Source of the DNA: Streptomyces sp. NBC_00659
GTDB taxonomy: Bacteria; Actinomycetota; Actinomycetes; Streptomycetales; Streptomycetaceae
Assembly (NCBI RefSeq): GCF_036226925.1
Contig: NZ_CP109031.1
Location: 6,448,001-6,512,000 of the forward strand
Length of the DNA stretch: 64,000 nucleotides
Direction of reading: 5' to 3'
The notes under the pieces were generated by a model. It had not been told where the DNA came from, searched no databases, and saw nothing but the letters and a program-made list of their open reading frames with translations. How positions within the stretch are numbered: position 1 is the stretch's first letter; every line of letters starts with the position of its first letter. Positions 17,204-25,599 of this stretch are shown here, one piece after another. A program made the translations under genes and the position numbers.

Positions 17204-17593
17204 ACGGCCCCGGGCAGCCCGGCGCCCCTGCCTGCCCGGCATCCGGGCCGGGCCCGGGGCTCCGGGCTCTCGCTCCGCCACCGAGGCCTGCCCGGCGCCA
17301 GGTGCCCTTTTCTCGCCCCCTCCGCCCCTACCCGTCCCGTACCCGGGGGCTCCGCCCCCGGACCCCCGCTCCTCAATCGCCGGAGGGGCTGGATTTCCCT
17401 GGCCGGGGCTGAAACTTGCCGCGGCCGGGCTGAAATGTGGCGCGGCCACCACGATGCACCCGCAGTCGGCATCCGGTGCGAGGGGACGTGCCGGTACATC
17501 GATGCCCGTCGCCACCGACGGTCACGCCTCGGCCGACAGCGACGGGCTGATGCACCGGCGCGGCCCCGACCCACGACATTCCCGGCCGCCCTG
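17204..17593. other. Intergenic stretch of 390 bases with a Streptomyces-type interspersed repeat
   Basis: No gene is visible between icmA and the convergent TetR gene. At 17346-17394 the sequence GGGGGCTCCGCCCCCGGACC, followed by CCCGCTCCTCAATCGCCGG and AGGGGCTGG, is of a kind that I recognise as recurring in intergenic DNA of many Streptomyces. It forms a GGGGGCTCCGCCCCC hairpin and may serve as a transcription end. Several C/G-rich inverted repeats at 17208-17290 could also terminate icmA. Confidence 0.6.
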
Positions 17594-18268
17594 TCAGACT
17601 CCGGCCGGGCCCTCCGTCGAGGGAGGCGCCGGTTCGTCGGCTGCCGATCCGGTCAGGCCGAAGAGCAGGACCCGGGTGAACGAGCGCACCCATTCCTCGT
17701 CCGCGGGTTCCGCGCTGACCAGGGTGCGATGGACGACCGCCCCGGCGACCACGTCGAAGATCAGGGCGGCGGTACGGTCGGCGGCGGCCGGGTCCGACTC
17801 CGGGGGGAGTTCGCCGCGCTCCTGGGCGCGGGCGCGGCCCTCCATGACCAGGCGCTTCTGCCGGTCGACGATGGACGTGCGGATGCGCTCGCGCAGCGGC
17901 TCGTCACGGGTGGACTCCGCGACCACGGCCATCAGCGCCGTCTTCGCCTCCGGGCGGTCCAGGATCGCCGCGAACTGGAGCACCACGCCCTCGATGTCGG
18001 CGGCCAGACTGCCCCGGTCGGGGAGCTCCAGCTCGTCGAAGAGCTCGGCCACCGCGTCGACGACCAGTTCGTTCTTGCCCGCCCAGCGGCGGTAGAGGGT
18101 CGTCTTGGCGACTCCGGCGAGGGTCGCCACGTACCCCAACGTCAGTTTGGACCAGCCGAGTTCGACCAGCGCCGTGCGAGTCGCCTCCAGGATCGCGGCG
18201 TCGGCGGCGGCGCTGCGGGGGCGGCCCGTCCGGGCGGCCTGGGAGCGACATTGCATGTCAGTGACCAT
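17594..18268 (-). CDS. TetR family transcriptional regulator
   Basis: A 224-residue repressor. The N-terminal helix-turn-helix is TLGYVATLAGVAKTTLYRRWAG (about residues 44-65), typical of TetR/AcrR, and a C-terminal ligand and dimer domain follows. I took the ATG at 18268 (MVTDMQCRSQ); an ATG at 18256 is nearly as good, and the longer frame to 18325 has no supporting site. It is divergent from the thioredoxin-TPR gene. An inverted repeat at 18359 between them is a candidate operator. Confidence 0.88.
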   Translation of the reverse strand: MVTDMQCRSQAARTGRPRSAAADAAILEATRTALVELGWSKLTLGYVATLAGVAKTTLYRRWAGKNELVVDAVAELFDELELPDRGSLAADIEGVVLQFAAILDRPEAKTALMAVVAESTRDEPLRERIRTSIVDRQKRLVMEGRARAQERGELPPESDPAAADRTAALIFDVVAGAVVHRTLVSAEPADEEWVRSFTRVLLFGLTGSAADEPAPPSTEGPAGV

Positions 18269-18358
18269 ATCCGGCCGCATCACCGTCGATATCCGGCGGT
18301 TGTGTGAAGCCGTGAGGGAGATCACCGGAAGACGGTACGCGGGCAGGTCCCCGTGCAG

Positions 18359-18381
18359 TTACGCTACGACTCGTAGCGAAA
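18359..18381. promoter_or_regulatory. Candidate TetR operator
   Basis: TTACGCTACG-ACT-CGTAGCGAAA is an inverted repeat with nine of ten base pairs matching. It lies 90 bases upstream of the TetR start and 120 bases upstream of the thioredoxin gene. Its size and symmetry suit a TetR dimer. Confidence 0.5.
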
Positions 18382-18501
18382 GCTCGACCGCGGCGACAAC
18401 CGCACAGGCGCCAGGTGGGGACCCGGCGCCGAACAGGCCTGACACAGCCTGGCTTTCACGACGCTTTTCACACGTGCGCGAGGAAGGGGGAGGATGTACT
18501 C

Positions 18502-19476
18502 ATGCAGCCACGGAACATGTCCATGAGCGGAGTCGTCGACCTCGCCGCGGTGAAGGCGGCCCAGGAGGCCAAGTCGAAGGCGGAGCAGGCGCGAGCCGAA
18601 TCCGCCAGGCAGGGCGGAGGCGGGGCCGTGACTCCCGCGAGCCTCGTCATCGACGTCGACGAGGCCGGATTCGAGCAGGATGTCCTGCAGCGCTCCACCG
18701 AGGTGCCCGTCGTCATCGACTTCTGGGCCGAGTGGTGCGAGCCCTGCAAGCAGCTGAGCCCGCTCCTGGAGCGGCTGGCCGTCGAGTACAACGGGCGCTT
18801 CGTGCTCGCCAAGATCGACGTCGACGCCAATCAGATGCTGATGCAGCAGTTCGGGGTCCAGGGGATCCCGGCCGTATTCGCGGTGGTGGCCGGACAGGCC
18901 CTGCCGCTCTTCCAGGGAGCCGCCGCCGAGGCGCAGATCCGCGGGACCCTCGACCAGCTCGTCCAGGTGGCCGAGCAGCGCTTCGGCCTGACCGGCCTGA
19001 CGGTCGACGCCGACGCCGGGCCGGGCGAGTCCCCCGCGGCACGGGAGGTGCCGGCCGGACCGTACGACGCTCTGCTGGAGGCCGCCGTGCAGGCGCTGGA
19101 CGCGGGCGACTTCGGCGGTGCCGTCCAGGCGTACAAGAACGTGCTGGGCGACGACCCGGGCAACACGGAGGCCAAACTGGGCCTGGCCCAGGCCGAGTTG
19201 CTCCAGCGGGTGCAGAGTCTCGACCCGCAGCGGGTGCGCCGGGAGGCCGCCGAGAAGCCCGGTGACGTGGCGGCGCAGATCGCGGGGGCCGATCTGGACC
19301 TCGTCGGCGGCCATGTGGAGGACGCCTTCGGGCGTCTCATCGACACCGTGCGGCGCACGGCGGGCGACGACCGGGACGCCGTACGCGTGCGGCTGTTGGA
19401 GCTCTTCGAGGTCGTCGGTGCCGACGACCCCCGCGTGGTCGCGGCGCGCAGGGCCCTTGCCCGGGCGCTGTTCTGA
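18502..19476 (+). CDS. Thioredoxin-TPR fusion (YbbN/CnoX-like)
   Basis: A 324-residue cytoplasmic protein. After a helical Gln/Ala/Lys-rich start (AAVKAAQEAKSKAEQARAES) comes a thioredoxin fold with the redox motif DFWAEWCEPCKQLSP and the cis-proline QGIPAVFAV. The C-terminal half is a tetratricopeptide-like region (AAVQALDAGDFGGAVQAYKN; later helices to the end). This is the layout of YbbN/CnoX, a chaperedoxin that binds unfolding or oxidised proteins; here both active-site cysteines are kept, as in actinobacterial members. A very strong ribosome site (AGGAAGGGGGAGG, 18481-18493) precedes ATG 18502. Confidence 0.9.
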   Translation: MQPRNMSMSGVVDLAAVKAAQEAKSKAEQARAESARQGGGGAVTPASLVIDVDEAGFEQDVLQRSTEVPVVIDFWAEWCEPCKQLSPLLERLAVEYNGRFVLAKIDVDANQMLMQQFGVQGIPAVFAVVAGQALPLFQGAAAEAQIRGTLDQLVQVAEQRFGLTGLTVDADAGPGESPAAREVPAGPYDALLEAAVQALDAGDFGGAVQAYKNVLGDDPGNTEAKLGLAQAELLQRVQSLDPQRVRREAAEKPGDVAAQIAGADLDLVGGHVEDAFGRLIDTVRRTAGDDRDAVRVRLLELFEVVGADDPRVVAARRALARALF

Positions 19477-20098
19477 CCAGTCCGTAAACGCCAGGGCCTG
19501 TGATGCCCGGGTGAAAGATTGGCCGACAGGGACGCATGTGGCCGCGCTTTACCAAAACTTGGTAAACGCGGCCGCTGTTACTCGTAGTAAGTCGAGAGCG
19601 TTGAACTGTCTGATTCCGTCCGGAATTTGACCGCTGTGTCACCCCTGGCGGTGCCACCCTGCGTCGCCACCCGATACCGACGGGTCGTTCTTCGGTTATC
19701 GCGCCGTTACTAGCGAGTAACGAACCCCCTTGTGCACGCGGCGAGAATGCACCACGATCGGCGACGCTCGGTCCATTCCCGCACCCCGACAGCCAATCGG
19801 GTCGGCGGACTTTCTGGGTCCCCACCGAGTAGAGCCGACAGCAGTGCGATCGGTTCTTGGGCAGGGGGGTCTTCGCCGTCCGGCGGAGCCTGTCCAGCAG
19901 GTTGTGCGTGATGTGTTCAGGCGCGACCAGTGGTTGTCGCTCGGGGGTGATCGCCGGTGATTCGGGTGCATTTCGCACCTCCGGGTACGGGCGCTCTCCT
20001 TCCCGAGGACGTAGCACTTCTCCCATCCCTGCCCGACTGAGCCGCCGCAACGTGGCAGTCAGGGCCAGGAGATGTACGTCCGAGAAGGAGGAAAAAAT
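19477..20098. promoter_or_regulatory. Long repeat-rich leader upstream of the DUF6230 operon
   Basis: This 622-base stretch has no credible gene. It contains three related inverted repeats: TTTACCAA-AAC-TTGGTAAA (19548-19566), TTACT-CGT-AGTAA (19578-19590) and CGTTACT-AGCG-AGTAACG (19705-19722). Locally lower GC around 19540-19730 suggests a promoter zone, which would leave a transcribed leader of roughly 300-350 bases before the start at 20099. The leader is structured, but no known riboswitch class was recognised. Confidence 0.6.
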
Positions 20099-20731
20099 AT
20101 GTCTCAGGTGCGTGGCGGGACCAGATGGAAGCGGTTCGCCGTCGTCATGGTGCCCAGCGTGGCAGCCACGGCAGCGATAGGTGTCGCCCTCGCGCAGGGT
20201 GCTCTCGCCGCATCGTTCAGTGTCTCCGGTCAGTCCTTCAAGGTGACCGCGGACAAGCTTGAGGGAACGGGCTTCTCGCAGTACGGAGCCCTGGACCAGG
20301 GCACGGGCCTCGACGGCAAGGCTGCGCTGCACCCCGTCGCGGTGTCGGCGTTCAAGAGCGCCGACATCACGAGCATGTGTCAGTCCGTCGTCACCCCGAA
20401 CATTCCGGTGCTCGGTTCTGTCAGCCTCGTGCTGAAGGCCGGTGGCGGCAGCACGCCGGTTCACGCCGACAACCTCTACATCGATGTCGAGGACCTCGGC
20501 GCCGACGCGACGTTCACGAACATCGACATCGGTGTTGCCGCCAAGGACGCCAGCAAGGGTCCGGGCATGAAGGGCGGCGGCGAGCAGGCCAACCCCTACG
20601 GGTTCGCCCAGCAGGCCGAGAAGGCCGTGCTGACCGATGTGAAGCAGACGGCGTGGGCGACCACCGCCGGCACGTTCAAGCTCAGCGGTCTGAAGATGTC
20701 GGTCAAGGCCGGCACCCACGAGTGCTACTGA
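20099..20731 (+). CDS. DUF6230 family secreted protein (often labelled cholesterol esterase)
   Basis: A 210-residue exported protein. The signal peptide runs through a positively charged start (RGGTRWKRF) and a hydrophobic core to ALAASFS. The mature part is beta-rich and lacks an obvious Ser-His-Asp esterase motif. Two cysteines (SMCQSVV and the C-terminal HECY) could form a disulfide. Relatives have been annotated as cholesterol esterase from one Streptomyces enzyme; I regard that activity as unproven here. The ribosome site AAGGAGGA (20085-20092) is near ideal, so expression is probably high. It heads an operon with a DUF6114 membrane protein and a secreted Ser/Thr/Pro-rich protein. Confidence 0.85.
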   Translation: MSQVRGGTRWKRFAVVMVPSVAATAAIGVALAQGALAASFSVSGQSFKVTADKLEGTGFSQYGALDQGTGLDGKAALHPVAVSAFKSADITSMCQSVVTPNIPVLGSVSLVLKAGGGSTPVHADNLYIDVEDLGADATFTNIDIGVAAKDASKGPGMKGGGEQANPYGFAQQAEKAVLTDVKQTAWATTAGTFKLSGLKMSVKAGTHECY

Positions 20732-20852
20732 GCACCCCAGGGGTGGGCGAGGAGGCTCAGGCCGCTTCGCCCACTCCGCCCGCTCCGCCCGTCGTACGCG
20801 GAGCACTCAACGCGTACTTCTCATAGCAATGCCGTTCCAGGGAGCTGTTTCC

Positions 20853-21428
20853 ATGAGCGCCGAGACCCCTGCCGCGCCCGGCCAGAACGATGAGCACTAC
20901 CTTCAGGTGTTCCGGCGGAACTTCCGTACCTGGAGGGGCGATCGCCCGTTCTGGGCGGGTCTGTACATCGTGTTCGGCGGTTTCCCCATCGCCTACTTCC
21001 CGTACGCGCACCTTCACCTCGGCCATCTGACGCTGGCGATGTCCACCACCGCCGGTGCCGGGTCCCTGATCATCGGCGTACTCCTCGTCGTGCTCGGGAT
21101 CAGCCTCTGGTTCCAGAAGCACGTACGGACGTTCGCGGGTGTCGCCGCGATCCTTCTCGCCCTGGTGTCCATTCCGGTGGCCAACCTGGGCGGCTTCCTG
21201 ATCGGCTTCCTGTTCTCCCTGCTCGGCGGTGCCATGGCGGTCTCCTGGGTTCCCGGAGAGCCCGAGGAGGGCTACGCCGCGTCGGGTTCCCTCGCCAAGC
21301 AGGACACGCCGGACGGTTCGGCGGCCGAGCCCATCGGGTACGAGGCGGCCGACGGTGCGGGCGACCCGAACGATCTGTCAGGAACGAGCCCGAGCAACGG
21401 GGCGAACGGGAGGCGCAGTGCCGGCTGA
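20853..21428 (+). CDS. DUF6114 domain membrane protein
   Basis: A 191-residue protein with about four membrane helices (FWAGLYIVFGGFPIAYFPY, TAGAGSLIIGVLLVVLGISLW, FAGVAAILLALVSIPVANLG, FLIGFLFSLLGGAMAVSWV) and hydrophilic ends, the C-terminal one rich in Gly, Ser and acidic residues. ATG 20853 has GGGAGCTG upstream. The family is found beside DUF6230 genes in actinobacteria and its role is unknown. The stop overlaps the GTG start of the next gene by 11 bases, which indicates coupled translation. Confidence 0.88.
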   Translation: MSAETPAAPGQNDEHYLQVFRRNFRTWRGDRPFWAGLYIVFGGFPIAYFPYAHLHLGHLTLAMSTTAGAGSLIIGVLLVVLGISLWFQKHVRTFAGVAAILLALVSIPVANLGGFLIGFLFSLLGGAMAVSWVPGEPEEGYAASGSLAKQDTPDGSAAEPIGYEAADGAGDPNDLSGTSPSNGANGRRSAG

Positions 21429-22719
21429 CGAGGTGACCCACGGGATTGATGTGGAGGAGTCCCGTGTGAGAACCGGGCCGCGCCACGCGGCCCCGAGGAA
21501 GCCGCTGTTCACCAGGTTCCAGATGCCCGCCGGCAAGGTGATAGCCATAGCGGCGATGCCGACGGCGGTGCTCATGGGCATGGGGTTCACCCCGACGCTC
21601 GCCCAGGCCGACGACCACTCCACCTCCAAGAGCCTCACGGCCGAGGAGTACCAGGCGTGCGTCGAGGCCGTTGCCGGTGAGGAGGCGTCGGACACGGCGT
21701 CGCCCTCCGCCTCGGCGAGCACGAGCGCGAGCCCGTCCTCGGACCAGGCCACGCCGAGCCCCTCCGCGTCGTCGGGCTCGACGGACAAGGACACGTCCTC
21801 TTCGTCGGATTCAGGTTCCGACGACAAGGCCGAGCCCACCGCGTCCCCGTCGGCCTCCGCGAGCACGCAGGAGAAGGCGGCGGACAGCGCTGCCTCCACG
21901 CCGGCCCCTTCGGCGACCGAGAGCAGCAAGAACCCGCTCGACCCGCTGGGCGTCGGCGACGCCATCAAGGACATCCTCACGCCCGACGAGACGGCGAGCT
22001 CCACTCCGGCGCCGTCCGCCTCGGCGAGCGCGACCGCCGGCTCGGACACGTCGGACGACAAGGGTGCCGCGGAGACCGTCAAGGACACGACCGACAAGGT
22101 CACCGAGACGGTCGAGGACACCACCGACAAGGTCACCGACGCGGCGTCGAAGGCCGCGTCGGACACCACCGAGACGGTCGAGGACAAGGCCGCCGAGGCC
22201 ACCGCGACGCCCAGCCCCTCCGCGAGCGCCACCACGGACGCCGCGGACTGCCCTGTCGCCACCGACGACGAGGGCGGCGTGGACAACCAGGTCGCCCTGC
22301 CGACCGATCCCTGGTACCTCAACGCCAGTTCGCTGCTGCTCAAGGGCGCCGACTACCAGGGCATAGTCAAGGTGAGGACCGCCGACGGCACCGTCAAGAA
22401 GGTGCTGAAGTACGTCATATCCGACGGTACCGACATCGGCGATCTCCACCAGACCGTGAACGACAAGCAGTCCGGCAAGACCTACCACGTGCAGGCCGCC
22501 TCGGGTTCGACGTCCACCATCCGTGACGGCAAGACGATCATGTACACGGAGAGCATCTCCGGGAACCTGCTCGGGCTCATCCCCGTCACGTTCGACCCGG
22601 ACAACCCTCCGCCGCTGAACATCCCGCTGATCTACTTCACCAAGGTGAAGGTCGTTCAGGCCGGCCAGTTCGGCGGCACCCTGCACGTCCCCGGACTCCA
22701 CCAGTACACGACCGGCTGA
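21418..22719 (+). CDS. Secreted or anchored Ser/Thr/Pro-rich protein of unknown function
   Basis: A 433-residue protein. The signal-like segment (AGKVIAIAAMPTAVLMGMGF) is preceded by about 35 residues, longer than a normal signal peptide. Residues about 75-285 are low-complexity: Ser/Ala/Pro/Thr blocks (SPSASAS units) and a repeated KDTTDKVTETVEDTTDKVTD helical stretch resembling apolipoprotein-like amphipathic repeats. The C-terminal roughly 150 residues (LPTDPWYLNASSLLLKGADY onward) look like a folded domain. GTG 21418 follows GGGAGG. It overlaps the DUF6114 gene and is probably the third member of the same envelope system. I do not recognise the C-terminal domain. Confidence 0.82.
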   Translation: MPADEVTHGIDVEESRVRTGPRHAAPRKPLFTRFQMPAGKVIAIAAMPTAVLMGMGFTPTLAQADDHSTSKSLTAEEYQACVEAVAGEEASDTASPSASASTSASPSSDQATPSPSASSGSTDKDTSSSSDSGSDDKAEPTASPSASASTQEKAADSAASTPAPSATESSKNPLDPLGVGDAIKDILTPDETASSTPAPSASASATAGSDTSDDKGAAETVKDTTDKVTETVEDTTDKVTDAASKAASDTTETVEDKAAEATATPSPSASATTDAADCPVATDDEGGVDNQVALPTDPWYLNASSLLLKGADYQGIVKVRTADGTVKKVLKYVISDGTDIGDLHQTVNDKQSGKTYHVQAASGSTSTIRDGKTIMYTESISGNLLGLIPVTFDPDNPPPLNIPLIYFTKVKVVQAGQFGGTLHVPGLHQYTTG

Positions 22720-22752
22720 GTCGTCCAGAGCCCGTCCGGGAGCCGCACAAAC

Positions 22753-22790
22753 GCTGAGGGCGCCCCCTGTTCACAGGGGGCGCCCTCAGC
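22753..22790. terminator. Bidirectional terminator between the DUF6230 operon and pyk
   Basis: GCTGAGGGCGCCCCCTGT and its exact reverse complement are separated by TC: an 18-bp perfect stem with a 2-base loop, placed between two convergent stop codons (22719 and 22810). Confidence 0.9.
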
Positions 22791-22809
22791 GGCGTACGGC
22801 GGGCGGGGA

Positions 22810-24240
22810 TCAGGCGCGGTCGGCCTCGCCCAGGTGGTGCACCCGGACCATGTTGGTGGTGCCGGCGACGCCGGGGGGCGAACCGGCGGTGATCACGACG
22901 ACGTCGCCCTCGTTGAACCGCTTGAGCTTCTGCAGCTCGCGGTCGACCAGTTCGACCATCTCGTCGGTGCTCTTCACGAACGGCACGACGTGGGACTCGA
23001 CGCCCCAGCTCAGCGTCAGCTGGTTGCGGGTGCCCTCGTCCGTGGTGAAGGCCAGGATCGGCTGGGCGGCGCGGTAGCGGGAGAGCCGGCGGGCGGTGTC
23101 ACCGGACTTGGTGAAGGCCACCAGGCCCTTGCCGCCGAGGAAGTCGGCGATCTCGCAGGCGGCGCGGGCGACCGAACCACCCTGCGTGCGCGGCTTCTTG
23201 CCCGGGACCAGCGGCTGCAGGCCCTTGGAGAGGAGCTCCTCCTCGGCCGCGACGACGATCTTCGACATCGTCTTCACTGTCTCGACCGGGTACGCGCCCA
23301 CGCTGGACTCGGCCGACAGCATGACCGCGTCGGCGCCGTCCAGGATCGCGTTGGCCACGTCGGAGGCCTCGGCGCGCGTCGGACGGGAGTTGGTGATCAT
23401 CGACTCCATCATCTGGGTCGCCACGATCACCGGCTTGGCGTTGCGGCGGCACAGCTCCACGAGTCGCTTCTGCACCATCGGGACCCGCTCCAGCGGGTAC
23501 TCGACGGCCAGGTCGCCACGGGCCACCATGACGGCGTCGAACGCCGCGACGACGCCCTCCATGTTGTCGACCGCCTGCGGCTTCTCCACCTTGGCGATGA
23601 CGGGGACGCGGCGGCCCTCCTCGTCCATCACCTTGTGGACGTCGTTCACGTCGTCGGCGTCGCGCACGAAGGACAGGGCGACCATGTCGCAGCCCATCCG
23701 CAGGGCGAAGCGCAGGTCCTCGACGTCCTTCTCCGACAGCGCGGGCACGTTCACGGCCGCGCCGGGCAGGTTGATGCCCTTGTGGTCGGAGATCACGCCG
23801 CCCTCGATGACGACCGTCTTGACCCGGGGGCCGTCGATCTCGACGACGCGCAGCTCCACGTTGCCGTCGTTGATGAGGATCTGGTCGCCGTGGGAGACGT
23901 CGCCGGGCAGGCCCTTGTAGGTGGTGCCGCAGATGTGCTTGTCACCCGGCACGTCCTCGGCCGTGATGACGAACTCGTCGCCACGCTCCAGCTCGACGGG
24001 GCCTTCGGCGAAGGTCTCCAGGCGGATCTTCGGACCCTGCAGGTCGGCGAGCACGCCGATGGCGACACCGGTCTCGGCCGAGGCGGCCCGGACACGGTCG
24101 TACCGGCCCTGGTGCTCGGCGTGGGATCCGTGGCTGAAGTTGAAACGGGCCACATTCATACCGGCCTGGATCAGCTCGACCAGCTTCTCGTGGGAGTCGA
24201 CCGCGGGGCCGAGAGTACAGACGATTTTCGAACGGCGCAT
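22810..24240 (-). CDS. pyk: Pyruvate kinase
   Basis: A 476-residue glycolytic enzyme converting phosphoenolpyruvate and ADP to pyruvate and ATP. Hallmarks: RRSKIVCTLGPAVDS and NVARFNFSHGSHAEH at the start, the active-site segment VPVIAKVEKPQAVDNMEGVV, DAVMVARGDLAVEYPLERVP, the ATQMMESMITNSRPTRAEASDVANAI signature (split by the family pattern), and a C-terminal allosteric domain with VFTKSGDT-like VAFTKSGDTARRLS. It is the equivalent of S. coelicolor pyk2 by position next to ackA-pta. ATG 24240. A 14-bp palindrome lies 28 bases upstream. Confidence 0.96.
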   Translation of the reverse strand: MRRSKIVCTLGPAVDSHEKLVELIQAGMNVARFNFSHGSHAEHQGRYDRVRAASAETGVAIGVLADLQGPKIRLETFAEGPVELERGDEFVITAEDVPGDKHICGTTYKGLPGDVSHGDQILINDGNVELRVVEIDGPRVKTVVIEGGVISDHKGINLPGAAVNVPALSEKDVEDLRFALRMGCDMVALSFVRDADDVNDVHKVMDEEGRRVPVIAKVEKPQAVDNMEGVVAAFDAVMVARGDLAVEYPLERVPMVQKRLVELCRRNAKPVIVATQMMESMITNSRPTRAEASDVANAILDGADAVMLSAESSVGAYPVETVKTMSKIVVAAEEELLSKGLQPLVPGKKPRTQGGSVARAACEIADFLGGKGLVAFTKSGDTARRLSRYRAAQPILAFTTDEGTRNQLTLSWGVESHVVPFVKSTDEMVELVDRELQKLKRFNEGDVVVITAGSPPGVAGTTNMVRVHHLGEADRA

Positions 24241-24267
24241 GGGGCGATCCTATCGGTTTGTTTCGCA

Positions 24268-24281
24268 ACGGAATATTCCGT
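24268..24281. promoter_or_regulatory. Palindrome upstream of pyk
   Basis: ACGGAATATTCCGT is a perfect 14-bp palindrome centred about 35 bases before the pyk start, in a short AT-richer stretch (24255-24300) that must contain the pyk promoter. It could be an operator overlapping the -35/-10 region; the factor is unknown. Confidence 0.5.
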
Positions 24282-24336
24282 CTGGCGGAAGATACAAATG
24301 GGCGGGCGGGTGCTCAGGCGTGGCTTTCCGGCCCGC

Positions 24337-25599
24337 TCAGGCATTGCCCTTTCCGACCAGCGCGTACGTCTGTGTGGCGATTTCCAGTTCCTCGTCCGTC
24401 GGCACGACGGCGACCGCGACGCGCGCGTACGGCGGTGAGATGAGCCGGGGCTCCTCACCGCGCACGGCGTTCAGTTCGCCGTCGACCGCGAGCCCCAGTT
24501 CCTCCAGTCCTCTGATCGCGGCCTCGCGCACCGGGGCGGCGTTCTCACCCACTCCGGCGGTGAAGGCGACGGCGTCCACCCGGCCGAGGACCGCGTAGTA
24601 GGCGCCGATGTACTTCTTCAGCCGGTGGATGTAGATGTCGAAGGCGAGCCGGGCCTGTTCGTCCCCCTCGTCGACACGGCGGCGGATCTCCCGCATGTCG
24701 TTGTCGCCGCACAGACCGATCAGACCGCTCTTCTTGTTGAGAAGAGTGTCGATCTCGTCCGTGGACATGCCGCCAACGCGCTCCAAATGGAAGATGACGG
24801 CCGGGTCCACGTCGCCGGACCGCGTTCCCATCACCAGCCCCTCCAGAGGAGTGAGCCCCATCGAGGTGTCCACGCACCGCCCGCCCCTGACCGCGGACGC
24901 CGAGGCCCCGTTGCCCAGGTGCAGCACGATGACGTTGACCTCCTCGGGCGCCTTGCCGAGCAGTTCGGCGGTCGTCCGGGAGACGTAGGCGTGCGAGGTG
25001 CCGTGGAAGCCGTACCGGCGGATGCGGTGCTCGTCGGCGGTCGCCACGTCGATCGCGTAGCGCGCGGCCGCCTCCGGCATCGTCGTGTGGAACGCGGTGT
25101 CGAAGATGGCGACCTGGGGGAGGTCCGGGCGCAGCGCCATCGCGGTGCGGATGCCGGTGAGGTTCGCCGGGTTGTGCAGCGGAGCGACCGGGATCAGCCG
25201 CTCGATCTCGGCGAGCACCGTGTCGTCGATGACCGTCGGTTCGGTGAAGGTCTGCCCGCCGTGCACCACCCGGTGGCCGATGGCGGCCAGTTCGGGGGAG
25301 TCCAGGCCGAGTCCGTCCACCGCCAGTTCCTCCGCCATCGCCTTCAGCGCGGCGTCGTGGTCGGCGAACGTGTCGGCCCTCTCGCGGGTCTCGCCCGTCG
25401 TTCGCGTGGTGTGCCGCAGCAGGGAGGTTCCCTCGCCGATGCGCTCCACCAGGCCGACGGCCAGACGGGTGCCGTCGCGCATGTCGAGCAACTGGTACTT
25501 CACCGACGACGAGCCGGAGTTGAGGACGAGGACCCGCACGGCCGGCGGGGCGGCGGGCTCCTTCGGCGCGGCGGCCGAGGGGGACGGGTGGGCGCTCAC
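24337..25599 (-). CDS. ackA: Acetate kinase
   Basis: A 420-residue ASKHA-fold kinase that makes acetate and ATP from acetyl phosphate. Visible motifs are VLVLNSGSSSVKYQL at about residues 21-35, GHRVVHGG, FDTAFHTTMP, YGFHGTSH, VLHLGNGAS, GLTPLEGLVMGTRSGDVDP and FTAGVGENA. A 20-residue Pro/Ala-rich N-terminal extension precedes the core. The GTG at 25599 overlaps the pta stop codon by four bases (25596-25599), so the pta-ackA pair is translationally coupled and works together in acetate overflow or assimilation. Confidence 0.96.
   Translation of the reverse strand: MSAHPSPSAAAPKEPAAPPAVRVLVLNSGSSSVKYQLLDMRDGTRLAVGLVERIGEGTSLLRHTTRTTGETRERADTFADHDAALKAMAEELAVDGLGLDSPELAAIGHRVVHGGQTFTEPTVIDDTVLAEIERLIPVAPLHNPANLTGIRTAMALRPDLPQVAIFDTAFHTTMPEAAARYAIDVATADEHRIRRYGFHGTSHAYVSRTTAELLGKAPEEVNVIVLHLGNGASASAVRGGRCVDTSMGLTPLEGLVMGTRSGDVDPAVIFHLERVGGMSTDEIDTLLNKKSGLIGLCGDNDMREIRRRVDEGDEQARLAFDIYIHRLKKYIGAYYAVLGRVDAVAFTAGVGENAAPVREAAIRGLEELGLAVDGELNAVRGEEPRLISPPYARVAVAVVPTDEELEIATQTYALVGKGNA

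Noticed and set aside
14624..17515. 963-codon minus-strand open frame
   Set aside because: Antisense to MarR, DUF3817 and icmA genes; no motif and wrong third-position pattern.
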